Shown piece after piece: positions 1-11,476 of a DNA stretch of 64,000 bases. Positions within the stretch are counted from its first letter, which is position 1. Every line of letters begins with the position of its first letter. The notes under the pieces were generated by a model. The model was not told the DNA's origin. It worked only from the letters and a program-made list of their open reading frames with translations, and searched no databases. The translations under genes and the position numbers were made by a program. The stretch spans positions 28,164,001 to 28,228,000 of the forward strand of contig NC_133024.1 in assembly GCF_048771995.1 (NCBI RefSeq), written 5' to 3'. This DNA comes from Taeniopygia guttata (lineage: Eukaryota > Chordata > Aves > Passeriformes > Estrildidae).

Positions 1-974
1 GATGACAGAAGCACCCACTACTTAAATACTTAAAACCAATACTTTTCTGTCTCTACTGGAAATGCTTCCCATAATAAAAGCTAGACTCATACCTGCCATG
101 TTAATGAGAACACACTGTCATTCGGTGACTAACTGGGACATCAAGGTCTCCTCTCCTGCTAATTTGCTCACAGCTGATAAAATTCTTGCTTACTATTGAT
201 TTCATAAGCAAAAAATTAACTATTCTTCTACAGACATAAATTTCACCAAATTTCTAGTAATGTCTTGTTTAACATAATCAAATTCTTCCTGTATTACAGT
301 CTATTCCTTATCCACTTTGGCAAAGGCTGCCAACTTAGTGTCACTGCCAAAATTTATCAATAGCATCCAATTTCTGCACTGAGGATGGAAACAAAAACAT
401 TCAGTGAAAGGAATCCCAGGAAGAGTTCTGGGGAGCTTTGTCAGATTTCAATACTCGTGTTTCAAAACCACTCGTTGTTTTGCCTTTACTTTGTTCCTCA
501 CAACTTGACAACTGCTTCAGCAGCCTTCTCCAGCTCCATTAATGACTTCCTGTGCAGAACAGCAACAAACACTGGACAGAGCAGCAGATTTTATCTATCT
601 CAACTGCAACCCTAGTTTGCATAATGAAACAAAAAAAAAAATCCTTGCGCAAAGAAAAAGATTAGTTATTATTGCAGCCCTTTCTTCCTCTCAAGACAGC
701 TGCGATGCCTTTCGGCCTACTTTGTTACGCTTTCCTCCAAGACCACGCTGCCATACCGCAGAAGCGAGTGGGACGCGATCGCTGTTGCTCGGCGCGCTGC
801 CCCTCCGGAGGATGTCAGCGTCTGTCCCCGGAGAGCTGCGCTGCGGCGGCGGCGGCGCTCCCGGCCGGGCCCGGCCCGCCCGGCGGGACGCGGGGCAGCG
901 CGCACCGCCCCGCGGGCGCTCCGTGCCGCAGCCCGGCCGCCGACCCCCCCCGCGGGCTGCCCACCCCGACTCAC
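1..974 (-). other. MLF2 intron 1 (partial)
   Basis: By inference this is the 5' part of MLF2 intron 1. I found no stretch resembling MLF2 exon 2 on the minus strand. The sequence is AT-rich up to about 680 and becomes CpG-rich towards the exon. No other gene or repeat is recognisable in it. Confidence 0.6.
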
Positions 975-1450
975 ATGGCAAACATGGGGTCCTCCGGCTC
1001 GCCATCCCTCATCAGCCGGAACATGCTTCCCTCGCTCGGGGGCGGCCTCTGCGGAGCGGAGAGGGCGGTGAGCGCAGCCGGGGCGGAGGGCGGGAGGGGC
1101 GGAGCGCCGGAGCCGCCCCCCCGCCCCGCCCCGCCCCGCCCCGCCCCGCCGCCAGCAGGGGCGGGTGATGGCAGCGCTCCCCCACGGGCCCGGCCCACCC
1201 GCCGCGCCCCTGCCCCGCCGTGCCTGCCGGTGTCGGCGGTCCCGGTTCGGCGCTGCCCGAGCCCCCGGGCCGCTCACGCCTCCGCGCCCATCGCGCCCGG
1301 CACCGCGCTGCCTCCGCCCCGCCCGCGCCGCGCATGCGCGCCCGCCCCGGGGGAGGGAACAGGCGAGGCGGGGCCGCACAGCACAGCGCCCCCTGGCGCC
1401 CCCCGCGGGCGGCGCCCCCGGCCCGCAGCTCCCGCCGGGCAGCCGGGCAT
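780..1450 (-). promoter_or_regulatory. CpG island and MLF2 promoter region
   Basis: Very GC-rich, CpG-dense sequence surrounds the MLF2 first exon. It includes runs of the GC-box type (CCCCGCCCC repeated near 1120-1150), typical of a TATA-less housekeeping promoter. The MLF2 start site should lie about 30-130 bases upstream of 1024, judging only by base composition. The island ends abruptly where the GGGART hexamer array begins. Confidence 0.7.
975..1024 (-). CDS. MLF2: MLF2, first coding exon (partial gene)
   Basis: Reading the minus strand from the ATG at 1024, the exon encodes [16 protein letters not shown] plus two bases of the next codon. It ends at a consensus donor (AT|GTGAGT, intron starting at 974). 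Human MLF2 starts MFRFMRDVEPEDPMFLM, so the match is nearly residue for residue; MLF1 starts quite differently. The ATG has A at -3. MLF2 (myeloid leukemia factor 2) is a small, widely expressed protein found in nucleus and cytoplasm. Only 16 codons lie in the window; the remaining exons should be to the left, outside it. Divergent placement beside PTMS agrees with vertebrate synteny. Confidence 0.92.
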
Positions 1451-3710
1451 GGGAGTGGGAGTGGGAGTGGGAATGGGAGTGGGAGTGGGAGTGGGAATGG
1501 GAGTGGGAGTGGGAGTGGGAATGGGAATGGGAATGGGAGTGGGAATGAGAATGGGAATGGGAGTGGGAATGGTAATGGGAATGGGAGTGGGAATGGGAGT
1601 GGCAATGGGAATGGGAGTGGGAATGGGAATGGGAGTGGGAGTGGGAGTGGGAGTGGGAATGGGAGTGGGAATGGGAATGGGAATGGGATTGGGAGTGGGA
1701 ATGGGAGTGGGAATGGGAGTGGGAGTGGGAAGGGGACTGGGAGTGGGAATGGGAATGGGAGTGGCAATGGGAGTGGGAATGGGAGTGGGAGTGGGAAGGG
1801 GACTGGGAGTGGGAATGGGAATGGGAGTGGCAATGGGAATGGGAGTATGAATGGGAATGGGAATGGCAGTGGGAGTAGGAATGGGAGTGGGAGTGGGAAT
1901 GGTAATGGGAAAGGGAATGGGAGTGGGAGTGGGAATGGGAGTGGGAGTGGGAATGGGAGGGGGAATGGTAATGGGAATGGGAGTGGGAGTGGGAGTGGGA
2001 GTGGGGATGGGAGTGGGAGTGGGAGTGGGAATGGGAATGGGAATGGGAATGGGAGTGGGAATGAGAATGGGAATGGGAGTGGGAATGGTAATGGTAATGG
2101 GAGTGGGAATGGGAGTGGGAGTGGGAGTGGGAATGGGAGTGGGAATGGGAATGATAATGGGAATGGGAGTGGGAATGGGAATGGGAATGGGATTGGGAGT
2201 GGGAATGGGAGTGGGAATGGGAGTGGGAGTGGGAAGGGGACTGGGAGTGGGAATGGGAATGGGAGTGGCAATGGGAATGGGAGTATGAATGGGAATGGGA
2301 ATGGCAGTGGGAGTAGGAATGGGAGTGGGAGTGGGAATGGTAATGGGAAAGGGAATGGGAGTGGGAGTGGGAATGGGAGTGGGAGTGGGAATGGGAGGGG
2401 GAATGGTAATGGGAATGGGAGTGGGAGTGGGAGTGGGGATGGGAGTGGGAATCGGAGTGGGGATGGGAGTGGGAATGGGAGTGGGAATGGGAATGGGAAT
2501 GGGAGTGGGAATGGGAATGGGAATGGGAGTGGGAGGGGGAATGGGAGTGGGAATGGGAGTGGGAGTGGGAATGGGAGTGGGGATGGCAATGGGAGTGGCA
2601 ATGTGAATGGGAGTATGAATGGGAATGGGAGTGGCAGTGGGAGTGGGAATGGCAATGGGAATGGGAATGGGTATGGGAGTGGCAATGGGAATGGGAGTGG
2701 GAATGGGAATGGGAGTGGGAGTGGGAGTGGGAGTGGGAGTGGGAATGGGAGTGGGAGTGGGAGTGGGAATGGGAATGGGAATGGGAGTGGGAATGAGAAT
2801 GGGAATGGGAGTGGGAATGGTAATGGTAATGGGAGTGGGAATGGGAGTGGGAGTGGGAGTGGGAGTGGGAGTGGGAGTGGGAATGGGAGTGGGAATGGGA
2901 ATGATAATGGGAATGGGAGTGGGAATGGGAATGGGATTGGGAGTGGGAATGGGAGTGGGAATGGGAGTGGGAGTGGGAAGGGGACTGGGAGTGGGAATGG
3001 GAATGGGAGTGGCAATGGGAATGGGAGTATGAATGGGAATGGGAATGGCAGTGGGAGTAGGAATGGGAGTGGGAGTGGGAATGGTAATGGGAAAGGGAAT
3101 GGGAGTGGGAGTGGGAATGGGAGTGGGAGTGGGAATGGGAGGGGGAATGGTAATGGGAATGGGAGTGGGAATGGGAGTGGGAGTGGGAATGGGAGTGGGA
3201 GTGGGAATGGGAGGGGGAATGGTAATGGGAATGGGAGTGGGAGTGGGAGTGGGAGTGGGGATGGGAGTGGGAATGGGAGTGGGGATGGGAGTGGGAATGG
3301 GAGTGGGAATGGGAATGGGAGTGGGAGGGGGAATGGGAGTGGGAATGGGAGTGGGAGTGGGAATGGGAGTGGGAATGGGAGTGGGGATGGCAATGGGAGT
3401 GGCAATGTGAATGGGAGTATGAATGGGAATGGGAGTGGCAGTGGGAGTGGGAATGGCAATGGGAATGGGAATGGGTATGGGAGTGGCAATGGGAATGGGA
3501 GTGGGAATGGGAATGGGAGTGGGAGTTGGACTGGGAATGGGAATGGGAATGGGAATGGGAGTGGGAGTGGGAATGGGAATGGGGATGGTAATGGGAGTGG
3601 GAGTGGGAATGGGAATGGGAGTGGGAGTGGGAATGGGAGTGGGGATGGTAATGGGAGTGGGGATGGTAATGGGAGTGGGAATGGGAATGGGAGTGGGAGT
3701 GGGAATGGGA
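1451..3710 (+). repeat. GGGAGT/GGGAAT hexamer minisatellite array
   Basis: About 377 tandem hexamers of the form GGGART run for 2.26 kb with few variants (GGTAAT, GGCAAT, GGGACT, GGGATT). Each unit has a G3 run followed by three other bases, so the plus strand is an almost uninterrupted G3N3 series able to form many G-quadruplexes. Variant units recur in the same order, for example around 1687, 2190 and 2935, showing that blocks of several hundred bases were duplicated. Very long open frames cross it on both strands only because the 6-base period avoids stops; they are not genes. The array starts about 430 bases upstream of the MLF2 ATG. Confidence 0.97.
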
Positions 3711-3781
3711 AGATGCGGTAGTAACGGAGGCACCGCGCAGGCCCCATCACTCCGCTCAGCTTCCCCAGCAGGGGCAGCGTG

Positions 3782-3819
3782 GTGGCAGGCACTGATCTGT
3801 GTGCCTGCCACAGATCAGT
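3782..3819. repeat. Two overlapping inverted repeats
   Basis: GTGGCAGGCA (3782-3791) pairs with TGCCTGCCAC (3802-3811). ACTGATCTGTG (3791-3801) pairs with CACAGATCAGT (3809-3819). Both are perfect and share bases, so only one hairpin could form at a time. No surrounding gene explains them. Confidence 0.7.
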
Positions 3820-3840
3820 GGACCAGTGTGGACCAGTGGC

Positions 3841-4116
3841 AGGACCCGTGGGAATGGCTGAGCTTGTGTCACGGGAGGTCTAGGCTGGATATCCGGCAAA
3901 GGTTTTTAACCCATGGGGTACCTGGGCATTTGAACAGGCTCCCCCGGAAAGCAGCCACAACACTAAGCTTGACAGAGTTCAAGATGTGTTTGGACAACAC
4001 TCTCAGGCACATGGTGTGACTCTTGGTAATTAATGGTCCTGTGCAGGGCCAGGAGCTGGACTTGACGGTCCTGATGGGTCCCTTCCAACTCGGAATATTC
4101 TATGATTCTGTAGTAA
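3841..4116 (+). mobile_element. CR1 LINE, 3' end fragment
   Basis: The sequence follows the 3' untranslated end of an avian CR1 (chicken repeat 1) non-LTR retrotransposon. Recognisable pieces are TTTGAACAGGCTCCCC, AGAGTTCAAGATGTGTTTGG, CAGGCACATGGTGTGACTCT, GTCCCTTCCAACTCGG, and the terminal short repeat TCTATGATTCTGT. It is 5'-truncated, as most CR1 copies are, and diverged from the consensus. It lies directly after the hexamer array. Confidence 0.9.
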
Positions 4117-7100
4117 TCCCTGTGGCTCGCAGCCAGCTGGTTCCCGGCCAGAGTCCACAGCGTTGCCTGGCTGCTGCAGAGGCAGCACTTATCCCAGGCT
4201 TCCTGCATGGCATGGGCACGTAGGAGGCACCCACAGAGCTGCTTGGCTGTGCTGAGCACATGGACAGCGAGTGCATGCAGTGCTCTGCTGGCAGAAGCAG
4301 GGAGGATACTCTGTAAGCCAGCTGTGGGTCATCACGGATCCTGGACAGCCACTGGGAATCACAGGCACAGCTTAGGTACTTGTGTGCACCTACTGCAGTG
4401 CTGGGGAATCTCCAGAAAGCAGGGGGATGACACCTCTGTCACCATCTCTGGGGAATGCTGGTTCCCTTCAGCTACCAGCAGCCCCACTGGATTACAGGGA
4501 AGAGAGCAGACTGACTCATCCCAGCTCCAGCCCAGGGCACGCTTCCTCAGTGGTGCTTCTGGTGACTCTTGCATCCGGCCCACCACGTACAGGAGCCAGC
4601 CTGGACCCGTGCCAGAGGACTGGAAATAGCAGGCTGCAAGAAGTGGTTGAGAAATTGAGCTCCTGTGTTGTGGCAGGAGCCATGTCCTTGGATTTTGGAG
4701 TCTGACAGAGGAAAATGACCCAGTAGCATGCTTCACGTGTGGAATGCATAGAGGACTTGGCAATACTTCCTGCTACAGCAGGTCTCAAAACTGCTTGTTA
4801 TTGAGAAAGAAGACCTCTCACGGGAGGCCCCGGGAGGCCCGTGCCTGTGTGCATGCAGAACGCTCTTCAGAATTCCCTTCTGTGTACACAGTAATTGCAT
4901 TCTGCAGAGGCTGAAACCAAAATGTCCACAAAAGGGGAACTGTCAACAGCACAATGGTGCAGGATCATGAGGTGGACAAAAGTCCTATGGGCAGGGCCAA
5001 ACCTCTCGGAGGGAGGTTGTTCATAAGTGAGCTGCTGAAACTGCCTCCTGTCACCAGCTCAGAATGCATCTGTGAGTGCTGAAGTTCACACAAAGCCCTT
5101 GGTGGTGCTGCCTCAACCTCTCTGATGCTGCTTCTGCACACCTGAATCATCCTTCAGAGACCTCCAGTCTGGAAAGCCTTTCCTGTCTGGTGTGTTTTCC
5201 TTTTTCTCTGAGGCGCTCTTGGTGTTTGATTGGAGTGTGGAGTTGACCTCAAGTGTCAGGATGCAAAGGGAGGTAAAGATCTTCTAGGGCAGAAATGTAA
5301 ACATCTCTTTTGGTTTTCTTATTTCTTTCTTTCTTTCTTTCTTCTTTTCCCCAGATCTGGAATAAAATAAATTCCTGGCTCCTGGATACTAGTGATCCTC
5401 CCACTCCTGCAATGTCCCAGAGATGGTAGGGCTCTCTCAGTTTTTCCAAAGTATAAGTCAGGCATTGCTGCCTTCAAACACAGAAGGGAAAGGAACAGGA
5501 AAGAGTCTGGAGCAAACACGGCTCTGCAGATCCTTTTTCTGTCCCTAATGCTGCTCCTCTGCAACTGCAACCCAAGGGCTGAGTTTGTGAGGCTGGGGGC
5601 TGAGGCTGTGGCTCTCCCTGGGTATTTCTGCAGTGTTACAGGCAGTCCTTACACCTGATGGACGCGTTACCAAAGGCTGCATTTCTGGAGCCACTACCAG
5701 TTCATCAAACCTCAAGGTTTGCTGAAACCACCATGAGCAAACCTTGTTCGCAGAGAGTCGCGGTGGTGAACGCTGCGTGAAACCCTGGAAGCAGGAATTA
5801 GAACAGCAGCCTTTCTGTGGAATGAGGACAAGGCCACGGTTGTGAGGAATGCAGGATCTGCTGCTGCAGTGCCCGGGCTGCTCCGAGGGGATGGCCATTT
5901 GCTGGGTCAGAACAACGAGCGGCACGGGGGTGTGGGCGAGAAGCAAGGCTCCCATCTTGCTCCTCTCCATTCAGGCCGCTTCTCTTCTAACAAAAACCAT
6001 TACGTCTCTCCATTTCCTCTCTTTATTCCCTCCGAGCTGCCCAGGTAGTGCCGCGGCGGCGGGGAGCGGGGGCAGGGCGGGGAGCAGCGCTCGGCGGGCG
6101 GCGCTGAGCGAAGGGCAGCACGGAAGGCGATGGACGGCGCCGCTGCCCCGGCCCCGCCTCGCCGCCGCCTGCCCGCCGCCCCCCCGGCACCCTCACGGGT
6201 TTTTCCCGGCCCCGGGAAAGCCAACTGAGCATCGCCTGGCGAAGGCAAATAAAGGCAGGGTGAGAAACCCTGCCTTGCTACCTGCTGCCGGCACGCACCC
6301 AGCGCTGGGGCCGGGAAGGCACGAACAGCTTCGTAACGTGCCCGAACGCTGCAGGGGCCCCGTGGACGCCTGGAAGACAAAGAAATCCTCGTTACCAGAA
6401 GTCAGAGCTACCCACAGCCATTTCCTCATTGGTTCCCTTCATCTGTGCCTCTTACGTAATCCTCACCCAACAACTAACTCTGACCTCAGATGAAGGGCGC
6501 CCTGAGTGAAGGACAGCTCTGATTTGATCCTCAAATGGGAAAATTCATATTTGGGATGCTACAGCCAGCTTGTGGTGGCTGCAGCTTGCGTTGCGTGGCA
6601 GCGATTACTTTCAGAATATTTTGCTCGTGTTAAGAGTGTGTCTGTCACACTGTGAGTGAGAACCACGACCTCCCATCTGTGCTGCGTTAGCAAAGAGAGG
6701 CTCACAAAAAAATCACGATTGAAAACATCCCTCCTCTTTCCAGTCTTCTGACAGGCTGTGTCACCCCTTGTCATTCCCTTGTATTCCTCTTGCTTCTTCT
6801 CCTTGTTTTACCTACCCTGCTTCCCAGCCCTCCTGCAGGGCTTATTTAAATATGCTGCCTCTCAGGAAGCCATTTCCCAATGCAAAGTTGGCCAGTGGTT
6901 GAATTCTTGGGTATTTCCTCTTAACTTCACTATATGGCATAGTGGAAGAAGAACAAAGCCGATTATCTGCTGGGATTTTTAGCGGACACAGTACAGAAAG
7001 ATGAACAGCGTGGGTTAAATACATAAATGCATTCAAGCACGTTCCCCCTGCACACTGAGATTTTGCTACTTTTGCTGTACGTGAAAGGACAGATATTCTG

Positions 7101-9800
7101 GATTTATGTAAATCTAAGAAAATTTAATGCAAATACACATCCTTCTGCTCTTTTGCTATTCAGCAAACAGTTTGGAACCACTTAGGAGTTAGCTCAGTAA
7201 ATATAATTCTTAAAATACCCAGTTTTTGTGTTTTGCTTTTGCTCAGGAAATGGCTCACAGTTAGTTGGTTCAGCCTTCAAAATAAACACAAAAGTCACCA
7301 TCCCCTCTGCCCCCATCAGAACACAGCGGCATGACTAGCAAGGTAAAAGACCAAAATGCATAAATAATTGCTTCTAGGTGCATTCACCCTGCATTTGCTG
7401 GGAGCAGAAAAATAGATACCACGCATGAAAGCCCAACCACGTGCTCACGTATGATGGCACACGTCTGCAAGCTCAATGCACACCTCAGTAGAAAAGTACC
7501 ATACTTTCCACACTCACAAAAGTAAAAGAATGTAACAGAGGGAAAATATCCCCTCTGTACACAAACAGGTATGTACTGCACCTAAACACATGCGCACAGC
7601 CACATAAACACCAAGCACAAACAGGGTACAGCACCAAAATTGTGACACTGTATGGAGAAAATTAAATTCCCATTGTTGTCTGGGCTGCAGGCAGACACAG
7701 AGAGTGTCTGTTCCACACAATGATCTGTCATGAAACTTCTGCACCTCCCTCATTTTGTCTAAGGACATAAGTCTCCAAAAAGGATGGAATATATTCTGCT
7801 GAGTTGGCAAAGCAACTACAGACAAAGACTACAGAACGCACTGAGCAGGGACTGACATCTGCAGAGCGCACAATGAGTGTACTTGCGTTTGCAGCAGAGG
7901 GGAAGGCACAGATGGGAGAGAGGAGCAGAGAAAAGCTGCAGATCGATCTGGCAGGCGAAATGCAGAGTGGCACAGATCAGGTGGAGGAGCAGAAGTCACA
8001 GGGAAGAAGGTGAGACAGTCAATGGATACCCTCAGGGCTTGAGGGAAGCAGCTGCACACTAGAAGCCCAGCGAATCTCACCATCGGGATCCAAAGGGCAA
8101 CAAGAGTCAGAATGCAGAAACAGGCAGGTGACAAGGAATGAAGAAGAATTTCATGTTGGATTTCAGGAGAAAAGCATAGCTGATACAATAACGCAGGGCA
8201 AAATGGGATGTGAAAATCAAAGGAGGGGATGTGAAATGAATTTTGTATGTAAGATACAGGATGTCACAAAGAGAAGCCGGGGAGAGGGCCATGGGAAGAG
8301 TGCTGCCAAGAACACAGGTAGGAGACAAATGCCAAGAAGCTGCAGATGAGGGAAAAATTGCAAAGGGGATGGGGTGGGGAGCATGGAAGTGACAATGGGA
8401 GGTTGCACACAGCAGGTGCTGGGGAAGAAAGGAGAGCTTGCTGCTGCCATGCCAGTTTGTAGTACTGACCCAACAGCTCCATCCCACAGGTAGCTGGAAA
8501 CAAGCTCCCCTTGCACAAACAGGTGTTTGTCAATTTGCATCTGTGGGTGCGCAGTCTGTGACAACATGGAGCTTTGGGCACGGGAACATCTCTGAACATA
8601 ATCCTTTGCTTTCTCCCCTCTAGGATGTTGTGTCAAGGCCTGTTTGTGCATTTATGTGAAGATGTCTTTGCCAAGGGATATGTGTCAATGTAATTATGTG
8701 TTTTCAGTGTTTGAGTGTGTAAAGGAAAAGGATCCTGGAAAATAAATTCTGCATTGGTGAGGAGAACAGCAGAGCAATGAGCCACGCACCTTCTGACAAG
8801 CAGAAGCAGAGAGGAACAACATTCGGCCACTATATAGATTATTTTGGTTCCTATTTTAGGTGTATATCTAGAAATTAAGATTTTCTTCTTGTGAAAGGGA
8901 AGGATGAAAGAGGAGTACTTGTACCAAACCAGGGCTGGAATGCTGATAGCAGCTAGACCTGAGAAATTGGCCAGATTGGTTTTGTGAAACAGTAGGGGGG
9001 AAAAAAATTAGTGCATGCATTTTCATAATTTGGTTTATTTTGGTACTAGTCTAGATGTGTGCGTCTGAGTTACAGGACTGTTTTTTGGGGCAGGCACTCT
9101 GCACCGTGTATAGCTGCGAAGAACATCAGTCAGTCAGATCATGAGAGAAGCAGCTGTAGCTGTGGAGGAGACGAGACAACAAGCTGGGTAGCTTCTACCT
9201 CCCTGTCACACAGATTATAATTTATCCAGTATCTTTCCTACAGGACATACATACTCAGGGCCCTATGTTCCACAAATACAAATGGCTTTTGCTGTTAAAT
9301 GCTCGAACTGAGACATATTCAATTAAACTCAAGAGCACCAGCTCTAAATCCTGGCTTTGCACAGAGGCTGAGTTTGTATCTGAAGGACAAGAAGGGCTTG
9401 CGTACCTCAATACATTTTCCAACTAGATGGATTAATAACCTTGCCTTGTACCTGTGAGAATGACTGCGTACACGTGTACCTCTGTATGTCCTCACGTGCA
9501 CGCTTAGTTCTGTATGTATGTAGGCCCGCAAATGTGTGTGGATTTATTTTTTCTTTTGAACGAGCCTGTGACTAAGAGCGAGACAATATAAACCTTGTGG
9601 GAAAGGCGAAAGGAATTTAGTCATCCCAGTCTGCACAAACTGGTAACCAAAGGGCTGAAGAGCAGCTACGGGAACATCTGTTTTATTAGCAACAAATCCC
9701 TGCAGTTGCAAGTCACCACCTGCGGTTCTGCAGGAAGGACCTTTGGCTAAAGGGAGACCCGGAGCTGGGCGATGATCCTTCCCAGCCCGGAAGGAGGCAC
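4117..9800. other. Spacer between MLF2 and PTMS
   Basis: No exon of a known gene is recognisable. Contents seen: a short TTTC repeat near 5327-5345, a small CpG-rich patch at 6045-6240 (listed separately), and otherwise ordinary AT-moderate sequence. Open frames here are short and unlike known proteins. Confidence 0.5.
6045..6240. promoter_or_regulatory. Small orphan CpG island
   Basis: About 200 bases of CpG-dense sequence (CCGCGGCGGCGGGG, CCCCGCCTCGCCGCCGCC) stand alone in an AT-moderate region. On the plus strand it is followed by GGCAG|GGTGAG near 6260, a weak splice-donor-like site. A short frame starting ATGGACGGCGCC near 6130 encodes about 32 residues of low complexity. It could be an alternative upstream promoter for PTMS or for an unannotated RNA; the evidence is compositional only. 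Confidence 0.4.
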
Positions 9801-10968
9801 TGGCAGAATGTCTGCCACAGTCTGGGGCCGAGGCAGGCGGGCGGGCGGAAGGGATCGGTGTCGCACACCAAGCGCAGCCCGGCCGATGGCCGGGATGCGG
9901 GTCCCGGGTGGATGTGTGTCCCGGGTGGATGTGTGTCCCGGGCGGGTGGGAGCCGAGCCCGGCGGGACAACACCCGCGCCCTCGCGCGCCGTCCCGCCGC
10001 CCCACGTGCCAGCGCCCCTCCCGCCTCGCACTGCACCAAAGCGCCCCGCGCCCCCGCCCCGCCGGCCGCCGCCAGCCAATGGGAAACCTGTTGCCAGGCA
10101 GAGAGCTCATTTGAATGGCCCAATCAGGCGGCCCAGCCCCAGCCCCTCCTTATATGGGGCCCGGGGTATGCGAGCGCTAATCCGCTCCCCCGCCGCCTGC
10201 CCCGCCCACTCCCTCCGCGAAGCGCCGCCCACTCGCTGCCCGAGGCCCCGCCCGCTCTCTCCGCCGCGCGCGCAGAGCGCGGGAAAAGCGGCCAGCGCCG
10301 GGCGGGCAGGCGGGGGGAGAAGAAGGGGAGGGGCGGGAGGAGCCCCGCCGCTGGGAGCGCTTCCAGCGGGAGGAAGGGCGGGCAGCTGGAGTGGAAAATT
10401 CCAGGCAGGAGGCCGCGTGTCGCCAGCGCTGCCCTCCCACACGGCCCCGCAGCGCCGCTTCTCGCCTCCCCCGGATTCCTCCTGGAGAGCCAGTCAGCTT
10501 GTACGGGCGGCTCCCAGGGCGTGCTGCGGCCGGAGGGCTCGGCTCCCCTCGCCGGACACTTCCCGTCGGAGCCGCGGCACCTCGGCGCGGAGCGGGGCTT
10601 TCGGCTGGCCTCGACGGGGCCGTGCGGCGTCTTGCGGGGACCCGCGCTGCGCCCCCGCTGCCGGGCGGCCGCGGCTGAGCGCACATTGTTCTAGCAGCCC
10701 GTCCCTCTCCCCTCCCTCCTCCGCCTCCCGTCCCTCTCTCCTCCCTCCCCAGGTCCCTCCTTCCTCGTCACCGGCGCTGTATAAATCCTCTGCCCCGGCG
10801 GATCCCCCCACCGCGGGAGACCCTGGTACTTTGGCCCCCGGGGCGGGATCTTGCCGCCGCTTGCGGACCGCTGGGACTTTGCGCTTCCGCCGCTGACCCC
10901 TTCTCGTCCTCGCCCTCCTTCGCACCGCTTCCCACCGGCCTCTTCCCTTCGCGACCCGGGGGGCCAGG
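9800..10968 (+). promoter_or_regulatory. PTMS CpG island, promoter and 5' UTR
   Basis: GC-rich, CpG-dense sequence precedes the PTMS start codon. Visible elements: a CCAAT box in AGCCAATGGGAAA near 10075; an exact CArG box CCTTATATGG at 10148-10157 (the serum response factor consensus CC(A/T)6GG); GGAAAATTCC near 10393, close to a kappaB site; a pyrimidine-rich tract at 10698-10770; and TATAAAT at 10780-10786. The last suggests a start site near 10810 and a 5' UTR of about 160 bases. Site functions are inferred from consensus only. Confidence 0.7.
9901..9951 (+). repeat. 17-bp tandem repeat, about three copies
   Basis: GTCCCGGGTGGATGTGT is present twice in perfect tandem and a third time with changes. 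It lies at the upstream edge of the PTMS CpG island. Confidence 0.8.
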
Positions 10969-11443
10969 ATGTCGGAAAAACGCGTTGAGGAGGCACCGGC
11001 GGAGCTGAGCGCTAAGGTGAGACACCTCCCTCCCTCCACCACCTCGGAACCGGCCGCGCTCCCGGTGGGGGGGGGAGGGAACGGGTGGGGGGCGCTCCGT
11101 GAGGTGCCCCGGCGGCGGGGGGCGCGCGCGCGCGCCGCCCGGCCAATGGGGGGGCGGGGGCGGGGCGGGGGGCGCGAGGGCCCTCGCGCCCCCCGCCCCG
11201 CCCCCGCCCCCCCATTGGCCGGGCGGCGCGAGCGCGCGGTGGGTTCGGCTCCGCTCGGCTCCGATCGGCTCCGATCGGAGCCGGGGGGGGCGCGGGGGGG
11301 GTGTGTGTGAGGGGGGGCGGGAGCGGCGTCACGGCGGAGCAGGGGGGGAAAGTTGTGTGGACACAAAGCGCGGGCTCTGGGATGGCGGGGGAAGGAGGAG
11401 AGAGAGAGGTCCGGAAACGCCTCGATCCTACGGACAAGGTCGC

Positions 11444-11476
<33 letters not shown>

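Noticed and set aside
1012-3811. Open frames of 800-900 codons on both strands across the hexamer array
   Set aside because: They result from the 6-base period, which never makes a stop; the peptides are monotonous Ser-Gly-Asn, Phe-Pro-Leu or Pro-Thr-Ile repeats and one overlaps MLF2 in another frame.
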